NCBI GenBank assembly: GCA_002887195.1
Contig: PJAB01000081.1
Span: forward strand, 1 to 45,761
Reading direction: 5' to 3'
DNA: 45,761 bases
Source: Chrysochromulina parva
Taxonomy: Eukaryota > Haptophyta > Prymnesiales > Chrysochromulinaceae
The position numbers and the translations under genes were made by a program. This document shows, piece after piece, positions 18,003-30,280 of this stretch. Each line of letters opens with the position of its first letter. The first letter of the stretch is position 1. The notes under the pieces were generated by a model that saw nothing but the letters and a program-made list of their open reading frames with translations, had not been told where the DNA came from and searched no databases.

Positions 18003-18595
18003 CTTCGGGCTTGTGACCTCAAGCGGCTCTCCGCGAACCGGAGGTCACGGGAGGTCTTCATGTGTGAAAGGAAATTACTACTCGGCGCTATGGGGGCCCT
18101 GGCCTAGTCTTTTTGCGCGCTGGCTTCAGTCATTCTGTCAGTTACGTCGCGGCCACACATACACCTCCACGTCTCAAAGCAGGCATGCTCAAAGGACGGG
18201 TGGACTTCTCCACCTCGAGACAACTCTCCGCTGCCCGCCTGCACCTGCACCCCGGTCAACAAAAGTACTGTTACTCGCGCTCGACCGTTACTCGACCGTG
18301 GGGTTGCTCTCTTTGTGTTTACATGTATTGTGTGCCGACTGGTGTTTGTGCGCAACACGCGCACACATCGACACGCAACTCGCAACTCGCACGCAAACAC
18401 AGACACTTTCAACACATTGACTCACGATACATCGATTTTTTACCGCGATGACTTGGATTCTCTACGTTGAGTTCGTAACGTGAGCTTGAAGAGATAGCTG
18501 ATAGCGAGAATAGTATGTGTCTGATAGGTCCAACCATACCTGTGGCCCCTTTGTGGCCCCCGTCCGTGCTTGTGCTCACGTGTCCATGTCATGAC
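18003..18595. other. Intergenic region, no gene seen
   Basis: Upstream of the plastid-type gene and downstream of the stop of the next minus gene. Base composition drops towards A+T near 18420-18520. ORFs of about 100-135 codons overlap here, but they have no family resemblance and lie in low-complexity CA-rich sequence. Confidence 0.45.
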
Positions 18596-19987
18596 CTAGT
18601 TGCCCGTGTCCGTGTCTGCGTCCATGACCTTGTCCGTGTCCTTCCGCAGCGCCGCGCTGATCACGCTCGCTGCGTACGCATGGGCGGCATCATGTGGATA
18701 GTAGGCGGATGTCACATACCCGCACTTCGTGCCACACGTGCGCCCCTCCCTCTGAGCATCATTGCGTGCCTCGCCAGCGTCGCACACATCCTTGGATTTC
18801 GTCACGCAAGTCGAGCACTGGTCCATAGGGAATGGTGGTGACGGCGGCAGGTGGCCCCAGCTCGCATCGATGACTTCGGCGCCGATGACAGTTGCGAGAC
18901 TAGCAAGCACATTTTGCGTGCCCGAGCGCTCCATGTAGTACTGCGGGAACTCATCCAGTCCGGTGCAGCCCGAGATCGGGCACGACGACTGCCAGACCAA
19001 CAGGATACGTGGTGGCTTTCCTGCTGGAGCGCCGGCTCGAATGCGGCGCACGAGTTCCTGATACTCCAATGCGGCGCTCGCAAGCGACTGTCGTATCAAC
19101 TCCTTAGCATGCTCCACCTCCTCGGGGTTCTTGGAGTGGTACATCCCTTTCAACTTTTCGAACGCATCGATATCACTCAGCTTGCCCGTTTCGGATTCAG
19201 GCGAGTGCCTTCCCCCCATGATGCAAATAATAATGGCGCGCGCATTGTTGAAGACGGGAGCAAGGAGCGGCCAGTTGGGCTCATCCGTGTATGTGTGCGG
19301 GCCCATAGCGCTCCTGCCCAGGTTGAGGATCGGCAAGCTGCCATCCCTCTCGAGCAGCGAGGCGAAGCTGTACCGAGCAACGCAGCCAATAGAATTGGCT
19401 GCGCCCAGCACAACGTCATAGTCCTGTGACTGGAGGGTGATCGAGCCCGGCCCATCGCGAGGCAGCAGCAACACGGCATCGGACGCGGGGACGGTCACCT
19501 CGCACACGCGACGCGCCACAAAGCAGCGGTCGTCGACATACAGGTGGTTGGTGTCGGCAAACATGCTGGGCTTTGTAACCGAAGCTTTCATCTTGTCCTG
19601 CCACTGCTGGATCAACTTAAAGTCGGGCGTATCGGGTACGGTCGAGCAATCTCCAATCTTTGCGACATAGTTGGCGTGCTCGCCTGGCTTGGCGACTGGC
19701 TTGGCGACTGACTTCGTCCTCTTTGGCTTCGCATGTAGCTCGTCTGTCGGGGCAGGTGATGGCTCAAGCATGGGCTCAACGATGGTATTCATAATGCCGA
19801 CGGCGTAAACGCCGCCAACTAGAATGCCAAGCATTAGCGTATGAAGCCGCATGTGCACAAAAAACAACGTGCCCGAAAAGGATCGTTTCGAATGTTGCCG
19901 CAAAAGGAAATTTGAAGCCCCATGCTTGAACCACCCTTGTAAGTCTTCGGGTATTTTCGACGAATCCACCATAAATCCCGAAGTCAC
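18596..19987 (-). CDS. Membrane-anchored DUF6473-like protein
   Basis: 463 residues from ATG 19987 (an internal ATG at 19852, MRLHTLMLG, is an alternative start directly before the membrane helix). A single N-terminal helix (LMLGILVGGVYAVGI) followed by a Pro/Lys-rich stem gives a type II, probably Golgi, topology. The catalytic-size domain contains DYDVVLGAANSIGCVARYSF, SLLERDGSLPILNLGRSAMG (quoted to G) and a PRILLVWQSSCP strand. Together these resemble the LGAAQTFG...PFPALL...LPVLNLG...GP signature of DUF6473, found in proteins near bacterial polysaccharide genes and in marine algae. The N-terminal G-A-A/N-S block is SGNH-like, but I cannot place a full catalytic triad. Cys pairs near the C-terminus (CSTCVTK, CDAGE, CGTKCG) suit a lumenal location. 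Glycan modification is a guess. Confidence 0.6.
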   Translation of the reverse strand: MTSGFMVDSSKIPEDLQGWFKHGASNFLLRQHSKRSFSGTLFFVHMRLHTLMLGILVGGVYAVGIMNTIVEPMLEPSPAPTDELHAKPKRTKSVAKPVAKPGEHANYVAKIGDCSTVPDTPDFKLIQQWQDKMKASVTKPSMFADTNHLYVDDRCFVARRVCEVTVPASDAVLLLPRDGPGSITLQSQDYDVVLGAANSIGCVARYSFASLLERDGSLPILNLGRSAMGPHTYTDEPNWPLLAPVFNNARAIIICIMGGRHSPESETGKLSDIDAFEKLKGMYHSKNPEEVEHAKELIRQSLASAALEYQELVRRIRAGAPAGKPPRILLVWQSSCPISGCTGLDEFPQYYMERSGTQNVLASLATVIGAEVIDASWGHLPPSPPFPMDQCSTCVTKSKDVCDAGEARNDAQREGRTCGTKCGYVTSAYYPHDAAHAYAASVISAALRKDTDKVMDADTDTGN

Positions 19988-20171
19988 ATGTACTGGATCT
20001 CCAAAGGCATTTGGTACGGCATCAAATCCGATATTGGGCGTTTTTATACGTGATGCAATTCGGCATCAATTTTGCTTTTGATTTACCAACAAAGTCCTCA
20101 ACGACCCGAGCCCCACTTCTGAGTCTCGGAGCGGTGGCAAACAGACATCATGCGTGTGCCGAACCTCTCTC

Positions 20172-22427
20172 TCACACATTCTCGTCCATCTCGAGCCGGC
20201 GCAGGTGCTGCTTGAGCATCTGCATGGCGTCCCCGCGCTTCGCATCGGGCATCGGCGTGGCCGGGTTCGCTAGCGCCGTGATGAGCGGGCTCAGCTTGGC
20301 AAGCCCTTCGAGCAGGAGCGCCGTTGCGGGCTCAGACACGGCCGAGCCGCTGCCCGTCTGCGCGTACACGTCCGCACGCAGCCCCTGCACTGCGACGAGC
20401 AGCTCGCCGTTGAGACGCGCCGCCTGCTGCGCCGCCGGCGTCTCGCCCTCCTCGAGCCGCAGCAGACCCTCGCCCTTGGCGCCAAACAGCCCGATGGCAT
20501 GCGCGCAGCTCGCCGCCACGAGGCGCTCGAGCGGCGCGCAGCCGGCGACGCGCTTGAGCTCATGCTCGATGGCGGCGCCCAGTCGCTTCTCGATGCCCGC
20601 GCGGGCCTGCGCCGGGAGAGATGCAGAGGGCGCGCTCGCCGCCAGCGCGGAGCACTCACGCATCTGTGCCACGCACGTCCGCTGCAGGCTCTCTGCCAGA
20701 TGCTTTTCGAACAGCTCTCGCGTGCCGCTGAGGCAGTCGAGCAGCGCCTCGGGAGAGAGGACCGCCACCGCCTCGGCCGGCGGCTTCGCGGGCGCGAGCT
20801 GCTGCGTGAGCTTGGGCAACACGCCGCTCAGCACCGCCATGAGCCGCGGGAGATCCATCGAGATCATCTGCCTCACAAATGGACTTGCACCCGTCGCCTG
20901 CGTCAGCGACGTGCGGAGCGCCTCCGGCAGCGGCGCCCAGAGCGGCGCGAGACCCGCCGCAGCTGCCGTGCCACCCGTGCCACTTGTGCCACCCGGCGCG
21001 TCTCTCTCCCCTGCGGCCCCTGCGGGCCCTGCACACGACTTGACCGTCTCCATCAGAGCCTTGAGAGCCGGGTGGCAGTCAAAGAGCGACGGGTCCGCCA
21101 TGGGGTACTTGCCCTTCGGCGGCAGGGGCACGAGCTGCTCGGCCGCCGCGAACACGCGCTCCCGCACCGTGGTGGGCGGCGGGCGCTCCGCGACGAGCGC
21201 CGCGTTGGGCGCCTCCGCCTGCTCGTCGAAGATCGTCGCGAAGAGGGCTTGCGTGAGCGGGTCGCGCTTCTTCGCGAGTACGCGCTGCAGGCTGGTCAGC
21301 CGCATCGAAGCTGTGAAGAGCGCCTCGGCAAGCCCATCGGCCTTCGACCAGAGCATCTCGCACCAGCCCGCGAGGGCCGAGTTGGGCGGCATGCCGTGCG
21401 GCGGCTTCGCCCCTGCGCCCAGGTCGCCCAGCACTCCACCGCCACTCGAGAGTCGCTGCGCGGCGTCCGGTCCAAAGATGGCGCTGTCGAAGGCGCCCGC
21501 GACGGCGCTGCGGACGTCGACGGACACGTGCTTGGCGGCCTCGATGGCGGTTTGGCGCAGCTCGCCCAGGTGGAAGAAGACCTGCAGCGCCGTGCCCGTC
21601 TGCGCCTGTGACTGCTCCTTGACGCCCGCGCGCAGCATGACAAGTGCTTGGGAGCGCACGCTCGCGCTCGCCTGCTGCACAAACGTCCACTCTGTCTCGA
21701 TCGCATCGATGCCGCGCAGGTCGACGGCGGCGAAGAGCTCCTCGAGCTCACGCAGCGCCTGCGCCGCCTTGGGCAGGTCGGTGCGCGCCGCGGCGGAAGG
21801 CGCCGGCTTCACCGTCGTCGCGTCGGACGATGGCTTGGCTGCGGCTGCATTCGCTCCGCCCCCACCGGGCGGCTCGGGCGGTGCGACGCTCTCCCGGAGC
21901 CGCTTGCACAGCACGAGCGCGCGCTGGGTCTGACGGAGCAGCTCGCCGCACTCCTGCATGCGCTCCAGCTGCGTCACGCACTCCTGCAGCCTCGCGTACG
22001 GCTTCGCACACTGGGTGCGAATGCGCCGCACCGACTGCGCGAGCGCCTCGACGCGCTCGTTGCTGCGTAGCAACTTGGCCTCGAGCGCGTGCGTCGCATG
22101 CACGTTGGTAATCAGCGACTCGTACTGCTCGGACACCCTCTCGCCGAGCTCGGTCGAGAGCAACTGCAACCCGCCCTGCAACTGCGGCAGCACCGTCCCG
22201 CCAGTCTTCGCGTCGATGACGCTCTTGGCAAAGGTGAGCGTCGGGTCGTCGCCGCTGGCGGTGGGCGTGGCCGGAGCGGTGGCGTCCGAGCCGGCGAGTA
22301 ACGGCGCGAGCGCCGGTGCGGCGAGCAGCGACTGAAGGTCCTCAGAGAACGCGGGCTTGACGCCCGCCATTCGCTGCGCCCACGAGGGCGCTTTTGAAGA
22401 CGCTTTGATGCTGCGCGGGGACTCCAA
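20172..22427 (-). CDS. COG5: Conserved oligomeric Golgi complex subunit 5
   Basis: 751 residues from ATG 22427, close to the size of other COG5 proteins. COG5 is a lobe B subunit of the COG tether that holds retrograde vesicles at the Golgi. Supporting sequence: an N-terminal helical bundle with LSTELGERVSEQYESLITNV, then HALEAKLLRSNERVEALAQS, VRRIRTQCAKPYARLQECVT and QLERMQECGELLRQTQRALV. This is the usual COG5 heptad pattern, including the basic I..KI..PY.....QL.RLQ...ELLR block. LPKAAQALRELEELFA then matches the middle domain. Ala/Pro/Gly-rich insertions (PPEPPGGGG, TVKPAPSAAA, AGPAGAAGERDAPGG) are typical of GC-rich algal genes. No intron is required. It is divergent from the giant TPR gene, with 120 bp between the ATGs. 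Confidence 0.8.
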   Translation of the reverse strand: MESPRSIKASSKAPSWAQRMAGVKPAFSEDLQSLLAAPALAPLLAGSDATAPATPTASGDDPTLTFAKSVIDAKTGGTVLPQLQGGLQLLSTELGERVSEQYESLITNVHATHALEAKLLRSNERVEALAQSVRRIRTQCAKPYARLQECVTQLERMQECGELLRQTQRALVLCKRLRESVAPPEPPGGGGANAAAAKPSSDATTVKPAPSAAARTDLPKAAQALRELEELFAAVDLRGIDAIETEWTFVQQASASVRSQALVMLRAGVKEQSQAQTGTALQVFFHLGELRQTAIEAAKHVSVDVRSAVAGAFDSAIFGPDAAQRLSSGGGVLGDLGAGAKPPHGMPPNSALAGWCEMLWSKADGLAEALFTASMRLTSLQRVLAKKRDPLTQALFATIFDEQAEAPNAALVAERPPPTTVRERVFAAAEQLVPLPPKGKYPMADPSLFDCHPALKALMETVKSCAGPAGAAGERDAPGGTSGTGGTAAAAGLAPLWAPLPEALRTSLTQATGASPFVRQMISMDLPRLMAVLSGVLPKLTQQLAPAKPPAEAVAVLSPEALLDCLSGTRELFEKHLAESLQRTCVAQMRECSALAASAPSASLPAQARAGIEKRLGAAIEHELKRVAGCAPLERLVAASCAHAIGLFGAKGEGLLRLEEGETPAAQQAARLNGELLVAVQGLRADVYAQTGSGSAVSEPATALLLEGLAKLSPLITALANPATPMPDAKRGDAMQMLKQHLRRLEMDENV

Positions 22428-22547
22428 GCCCGCGGGAGGTGAGCATGGAATTGATGACTTGACGTTTCGGGAAACTTTGGTGGCTGTTCTTGAACGAGTG
22501 GGAGCGCTGCTTCTGTTCGTCCCCGCGAGGCCGACACTTGCGGCACC
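22428..22547. promoter_or_regulatory. Short bidirectional promoter region
   Basis: Only 120 bp separate the COG5 start codon (minus) from the start of the polyQ/IQ/U-box/TPR gene (plus), so both must share promoter and 5'UTR sequence. No recognised motif is seen. Confidence 0.5.
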
Positions 22548-22569
22548 ATGGGCCGGCCCAGCGGATGGG

Positions 22570-22602
<33 letters not shown>

Positions 22603-25600
22603 TGTTACCAGGTGCACAGCTTCCCGGCATGCAGCTTCCCGGCGCGCAGCTGCCTAGCGCTCAACTTCCCAACTTTGGCTTTGGCGGCAGTTCTACCAGC
22701 GGCCTGCTGCCGGCAATGCCCGGTGCGCTCGGACTGCCATCGGCGCAAGACTTTGGCGGCTTTGAGCAGGAGCAGCACGGCGGCGGCATGGGTGGCTCTT
22801 CGGGTGGCCAGCCGCTCTTTCCCGGGCAGCAGCAGCAGCAGCAGCAGGGACGTCAGGTCAAGAGTAACACCGTGCGCTCCGGCCAGCATTTCGGATCTGA
22901 GTCGGCTTCGGGCGGTGGCGCTGGCAGTTTTCGTGGTGGCGGCGGCATGGGCGGCGGCGGCGGCATGGGCGGCTGTTCGATCAGCAGCGTCGCGACGACC
23001 GAGCGCGGCTTCCACTCGTTGCACCGGGGCCGATTCCCAGTGCCCTTGCTCGACCCGATCGTCGCGTGGGACCTTCTCTCGGCTCCCGACACCAAGGGCT
23101 GGAAGGAGGTTGTGGGCGAGATTGACAAGAAGGCCAAACCGCGTGTCAGCTCGTACCGCGTGCGCATCGTCGATGAGGCGGCGGCGGGGGCGGCGGCAGC
23201 GGAGGCGGCGGAGGGCGAGTGGCCAGCCCGCATCGATGCGAGCGCGCGCTCGCCGCGCGTCGTGTTCGTTCGCCGGCTTCGCCGGCCGCTGCCGTTGAGC
23301 GTGGCTGTCGCTCGTGAACTTGATAGCCGCGGGAGGCAGCGTAAGCGTCTCGACCCCGTGACAAGTGCAACGAGGCCCGAGCCTGCGCCACCGCCCAAGC
23401 CGCCGCCCAAGCCGCCGCCCAAGCCCTTGCCCATGCCGGATGGCGCTGATGGCGGTGCCGCGCTGAGCTCCCCAGCAGTCATGCCCTCATCGCCCCCGAT
23501 GGCTCCGAGGGCAGCGCAATTAGGCCTCTTCATGATCGGTTCGTCTCGTCCGGCAACCACAGCTCGTACTCCGACCATCGCTCGCACTCCGACCACGGCT
23601 CGCACTCCAATAGCCGCGACGCAAAAGTCGAGCTTGACGCTCGCCCCCCTGGATTTTGAGAGGCCTGTGCGGGGCTCCCCCCCAAACACAGTGCGATTTC
23701 AAGTGCCCGCCGCCGCCGCAGACTTCGGCGATCTCGGCGTGGGAGATCCGCCGTGGTTACCCGCTCCAGGAGGGTCCATCGCTGCCACGCGAGCCGCCCG
23801 TACCGCAGCCTCGAGGTCGCCCTCCCCCTCCCCGGAGCGTGAGCCTCCTGGGCATGCCTTCACGCTAGTTCCATTCACACCAGAAGAGCCTCTTGGGCAT
23901 GCCGCCGATGCCGAGGCGTTAAGGGCGAGGGAGGGCACGGCTGCGACGCGTGTACAAGCGGTTCATCGCGGTCGCACCGGCAGGGCGAATGCCGGTTTGA
24001 TAGCACAGGCTCGAGAAGAAGCAAAGGCCACCGCAGCGTTTGCGGAGGCGGCGGCGGCGGCGGAGCCTGCGGCGGAGGTGATGGCGGCGGCGGCGGCGGC
24101 GACGGCGGCGGCGGCGGCGACGGCCGAGGAGGAAGCGCGAGCGCAGGCGAGCGCCGCGACGACGCTCCAAGCGGCGCGACGCGGCCGGGCAGCGCGCTGC
24201 GAGGCAGTAGCGCGTCGCATCGAAATGCACGCCCAAGAGCACGCGGCGCGGGAGGAGGAGGCGGAGGCGGCAATCGAGGCGGCGATGCTAGCCCAGGCCG
24301 AGCGCGCCGCTATCACGCTACAGGCCACGCATCGAGGGCAGATGGGGCGTGAGCAAATCCGAACACGTAGGGCGGAGGCGGAGCTGGCGGCCGCGGCTGC
24401 AGCGGAGGCGGAGCGGCTGGAAGCGGAGCGATTGGCAGCTGCGCAGGCTGAAGCTGTCAGGCTTGCGGCCGAAGCGGCGGCGGCGGCCGAGGCGGCCGCG
24501 GCGGCCGAGGCCAAGGCTGCCGCTGAGGCTGCGGCAGTAGCAGCAAAGGCAGCCGCGGACGCGAAGGCAGTCGCGGACGCGAAAGCTGCCGCGGCGCGGC
24601 CGGCGCCCATTGTAGCACCCGAGTCACCGCGACGTCCACTTGCGAAGCCATCGCTGCTGACGCCAGCGCCCAACCTGCCCTCTGCTGCGCCCCTGGTGCC
24701 GGCCTTGCCATCGGCGCAATTGGCAATGGGCTTTGGTGAGACCAAGTGGTTCCCGAAGGCGACGCTCCACCCGTCGGATTCGGTGATTGAGGACTTGCTC
24801 GATGGGGATGAGGTGCGGCGGCCGTTGTCGTCGAAGGCGGCACGGGTGCTGCCGGTGACGGTCGTGGAGTCGCCTCGGGAGGAAGGCGAAGACGGCCTCT
24901 CCCTGGCCTACTCGACCGAGAAGAAGAAGAAGAAGGACAAGGTGCGTGCGGCACAGCTAACCAAGGACCAGCGCGCCTCTCCCGACTCGGACTCGATGGG
25001 CAAGCTCATGAACCGCAAGGCGCCGCCGCCGCCGCCAGGGCCGCCCGCCGCCTCCAGGGCTACGGGCCCCCAGGGTCTATTGCCGGGGACGCCGCCATGG
25101 CCGCCGCCGTACCCCGTGTCCATGCCGGGGACCCCATCGCCGCCGCTGGCGTTGCCGCAGTACCTCTGCCCGATTTCTCACGAGGTCATGTTGGACCCCG
25201 TCTCCGGCCCCGATGGCCACACGTACGAGCGCGCAAACATTGAGACGTGGCTACAGACACACGACACCAGCCCCAGCACTGGCGCGAAGCTGCCGCATAA
25301 GCTGCTTTCTTCGAATCTGGCTCTGCGTCAGATGATCCAAAAGTCAATGACATCGCATGCGCCGGCGCAGTACCTCTGCCCGATTTCTCACGAGGTCATG
25401 TTGGACCCCGTCTCCGGCCCCGATGGCCACACGTACGAGCGCGCAAACATTGAGTCGTGGCTACAGACGCACGACACCAGCCCCAGCACTGGCGCGAAGC
25501 TGCCGCATAAGCTGCTTTCTTCGAATCTGGCTCTGCGTCAGATGATCCAAAAATCGATGACGGCTCAGCTGAAAGTGTGGGCACCTGTGAAGAAGGAGGA

Positions 25601-28600
25601 GCAGGGTGTGAATGATGAAGAGGAGGTTCGCCCCTTATCGCCTTCGTTTGGCCTTTTGGCGGATCGGCTTCCTGCGACACCAACGCAGCCATCGACAGGT
25701 CCGCGCGCGATGACGCCGCTGTGGCTGCAGGAGCGATCTCCGGAGCGATCTCCGGAGCGATCGAAGCCGATGACACCCTCACCATTCTCTCCCCCGATGA
25801 CGCCAAAGTCGACCAAGCCGCCGAAGCCGCTCGAGTCACTGCCGGACTTATCCAACGAGACCGATCCAGAGCTCGCCCAAATGAGATTGGCACAAAATCT
25901 GGAGGAGTCCGGTGTTTTGTTCGAGGACTCCGACGAGGATCGTCATCAGGAGGCGCCATGGACGAAGGATAAGACGCCGCCGCCGCAGCCGAAGCCCGAG
26001 CCCGAGCCCGAGCCCGAACTGAAGCCCGCGCCGGAGCCCCTGGAGCTCGAAGAGGACGCTTCGGGCGCTCAGGTGAAGGCGGAGCTCAGGAAGCAGTGGC
26101 TCGGGCACGAGGAGGAGGAGGAGTCTCTTCCCAAGCTCGCCACGCTGCCCAAGCCCAAGCCCGCCGAACCGCCACCGCCCCCAACCAAGCCTGCCACGCC
26201 GCCGCCGCCGCCGCCGCCGCCACCGCCAAAGCCGCCCACGCCGCCGCCGCCACTGCCGCCGCTGCCCGAAGAGTTTCGCGACCCGCGCAACTCGCCCCCG
26301 ATTGCAGCCTTCCTACAGACCCTGGCGAGAGCCGCCGCCGACGCGAAGCCCGGCGGCAACATGAAGGCGTCCCTGGACGGGCTCTGTGCGCTCGCCAGCC
26401 ACGAGCGCGAGGCCGTGGCGGCGGCCATGCTACACGATTCGCAGTTCCTGATCCCCGCGGCCAAGGCGACCGAGCGCAAGTCGGAGTTCGAGCGTCTTAC
26501 GAGCGTCGTCGGCGTGTGCGCCCGGATGCAGCGAGCTCAGCTGCTCCGTCGCCTCTACTTGTACAAGCATGCCATCGCGGACCTCGACGCTGCCATCGCC
26601 GGCGCGCCGAAGCTGCCGCCACCGCCGCCGGGGACGCCTCCAGCCCCCGAGCCGCCACCGATGCAGCAGATGCTGCTCGCGCGCGCAGAGCAGTACGCGC
26701 TCCTCGAGCAGCATGCCGACGCGATCAGCGACTATACGGCGCTCCTGCCCCCGCCGCTCGGCAGAGCGACCAAGGCCCTCGAGCTGCAGGGCGACAAGAT
26801 GGCGGACGCACTCATGGCGCGCGCCAAGTCGAGTGAGGCCTCGAATCTCTTTGACAAGGCGATGGCCGATCTCAAGTTCTTGACGGAGAACTTTCCGAAT
26901 CTTTCGGACGCGTTCCTCGCCCTCGCGGCCCTGCATAAGCGGCTCAACCAGGACAAGCCCCAGCTGGCGGCGATGAGCAAGGCGGCGATCCTTCGCCCCG
27001 GAGATCCGCACCTGGCGGTCCAGGCGTCCTCGCTTGCTGAGAAGCTCGGCGACCGCACGCAGGGCATCGGGCTGCTCAGCACGATCCTCAAAAAGGGCTC
27101 GACGCCTGAGACGCTGTTCAAGCGGGCAAGGCTGCGCGTCGACGTTGCCACGAACGAGCCGAAGAGCGCTTTTGAGCGCGAGGCCCTCTTTGCAGGGGCT
27201 GCGGAGGACCTGTCGCAGGTGCTCAAGCACCAGCCACAGCACGCGATGGCGCTCCTGTGCCGAGGCTGCATCGAGGGATGCGGCCCCAAACGAAAGCGTG
27301 CCCTCGACGACCTTGCAACCGCCGCCGAGCTCTTCGAGGGCGACGAGGTGGCGAAGGAGAAGCCCGGCTACGTGGCCCAAGCTTGGAAGTGCCACGTCGC
27401 GCGTGGCATCATCTACGAGTCGGGTGGCGACTTCACCGGCGCCGTGTCCGAGTACCTTCTCGCCGCGCGCAAGCAGCCCAATAGTGGCTTCCCACTCGTG
27501 GCGGCCGCGCTCTGCCATGCGCACTTTGCAGGGGACGACCCGGTCGCTCTGTACTATTGCACTCGTGCGCTGACTCGTGAGCGTGGATGCGTGCGCGCGT
27601 ACGTGGTGCGCGCCGAGACGTTTCTACGGATGGGCGACTTGAAGCGTGCGTACGTTGACCTGCGCACGGCGCTCCAAGCACGGCCCGAGTGGACGGTGCT
27701 GCATGCGCTCCACGCCCGCTTCCTGCTCGTGGCAAATAAGATCCAGCCCGCCGTGCGCGAGTGCTGGAGCCTCGCGCAGAGTTGGATGGCGATTCGCCGG
27801 CCGCCGCTCGTCATCGCGCCGCCGCCGCCCAAGTCACAGGCGCATGCCAAGGGCAAGCCGCCGGCCAAAGGCACCGACAAACCCTCCGACAAGGGCGCCG
27901 ACAAAGGCGGCGCCAGCGCGGCCCCGCCAGACGGCGGCACCGCTGGCGGCGACAAGAGCGCCGGGGGCGACAAGGCCACGGGGGGTGCCACCAAGGCGGG
28001 GGGGGCGGGCGCGGGCTCGACCCTCTCGGAGCCGCCGGTGAGCCTCGATCGTGACGGTTTTGTCTTTTCGCCGGGCCTGGGCGCGACGATGCGCATCGTG
28101 CCGGGCGAGAAGCTTGGCGGCGTGTCGGGCGCGACGCCCGAGGCGGTGGCCAAGATGGCCAGCAGCCTTGAAGGCTTGATGGTCGAGCTGATGGCCGAAT
28201 GTGCCCTGCTGCTCGACAGGCCGCTTGATGCAGCGGCGCTGCTGCTTCAGCTCACCGAGCCTCCCCGTAAGAAGGTCGGCGAAGCTCCAAAGCCGATGAA
28301 CATATTCGCGGGGTTGGCGGGAGGCGCACCGGGTGGCGCAGCGGGAGGCGAGGCGCGTCCGCTCGTCGTGCCTCCGACACGCCTCGCCCTCCTTGCCACC
28401 GCGTGGCAATGTGCGGGCGAGCTTGGGCTGGCAGCCGAAGCGAGCGCCCGCGCGTGCAGCGGCCCTTCGATGGTGCAGCTCATCAACCTGTCGCCGGCGG
28501 CCCAGTCCCTCTTTTGGTTGCGCCGCGGCCACCTGCTCATCGGCATGCATCGGCCCGTGGACGCGGCGGACGCGTACCGAAAGGCTTTGGCAGCTCTGCC

Positions 28601-30241
28601 GACAAGTGCGGCCGCTGCCGAAGGGCATGTGTGGGCGCGTCATCTATGCGGCGCGGGCGACGGCGACGACGGTGTGAATGCCGACCGCACGCTTGCCGCT
28701 GACCGTCCGCTCTCCGACCGTCGGATCGTGCGTGAGTACGACCGGCTGATCGAGCAGCACCCGTGGTCGGTGCGCGTGCGGCTCCATTATGCGCACGTGC
28801 TCTGGCGCCGCCACGACTACTACTGCGCCGCCTCTCAGCTCGACCACGCGGCGGAGCGCGCCAAGGCAGCCCAGCCGCACGTGCGCGGGATCGCTCTCGC
28901 CGTGCGCGCGCTCGTCGGCCTACGCGCGGAGCTGCCCGGCACGGCGCTCGAGGATCTCAACGAGGCCCTTGGCCACGTGGCCACAACGCTCGACGAGTGC
29001 ATCCGTCATCCCTTGCCGCCACACGCACGCCAGCTCGTGCACTATGTGCGGGGCACGTGCCTGCTGCGCATCCACGACGTGCCTGCCGCGGTGAAGGAGC
29101 TCGAGCTGGTCGATGTGCGGCACGCACTGCCAAAGGCCGAGGCCGAGTCGCTTGCCATTTTAGGGTACTCGCGCCCGCTCGTGACTGCGGCGTCCCAGGG
29201 CAGCGCACTCGATGAGACTGCGGCGCATGCGGCGCGCGTCGCCCTCACGCTGCGCGCGCAGCTCGCCGAGGCGTCGAGGTTGCAGCTCGCGTTCTGTGCC
29301 GCCTTCAATTTGGGACTCGGCTATTGGCGCCTTTGCCGGCCGGCCGATGCGCTACGTGCGCTGCTGAGCGCACAGCGGTGCGCGCATGCACTCGCCCGCC
29401 TTAGCGTCGACATCACCACCGCGCCGCCGCCGCCGCCCGCCAAGGCCGGCGCCAAGGCGCCCGTGCCGGCGGTGCCCGACAGCGAAGCGCTCGCCTGGCC
29501 CGTCGGCGCGCCGCCGCCGCTACGGGCGGGCGCCGCCGCAAGCGCGCACATCGTCTGCGCGCAGGCTCTGCAGCGGCTCGGCCGTTCTGTCGAGGCACTC
29601 TCTCACTTTGAGGCAGGGCTGCAAGTGCAGCCAGGCTGCCTCGCGGCCCTTCTCGGGCGCGGCGATCTCCACTTTGATCGAGGCGAGGTTCGTCAAGCGC
29701 GGCGCGCCTATTGCCGTGCAGCCTCGGTCCATCCGCTCTCGCCCGCGCCGCACGTGCGACTCGCGCGCTTGTACCACCACATGCTGCAGGAGGAGACGGC
29801 GTCTCGACTGGTGACGCAGGCACTTCGTCTCGACCCGAAGGATGCGGGGGCGCTCGAGGCGCGCGCGGCACTCCGGCTGTCGAAGGGCGAATCTCACGGG
29901 GCGCTTGCCGACCTCACGGCCGCGCTCGCGTCGCCCTCGGCGCCGCCCTACGGCACGTCCCTGTGGAAGGCGCTGCATTGCGAGGCGGCCGCCGTTTACG
30001 CCCACATGGGCAACCGACACGAGGCGCTCCGGCTGTACGAAAAGGCGGCGGGCTGCTTGTCGGGCTCGTCGAGCGCGCTGCTCGGGCTGGGGACGCTCGC
30101 GCTGCACCAGAAAAAGTGGGCGGACGCGGCAGCCCACTTTGATGCGGCGCTCACCCTCGGGGCATCGGATGAGAGCCGTTTCGCCCTCGACGACGGCCAG
30201 CTGGTGCCGGCTGAGTTGTTGGCCACCGCCACCCTCCCCCC

Positions 30242-30280
<39 letters not shown>

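Noticed and set aside
20011..21933. 640-codon plus-strand ORF opposite COG5
   Set aside because: Ser/Ala/Arg-rich shadow of the COG5 frame; only the minus frame has the helical COG5 pattern.
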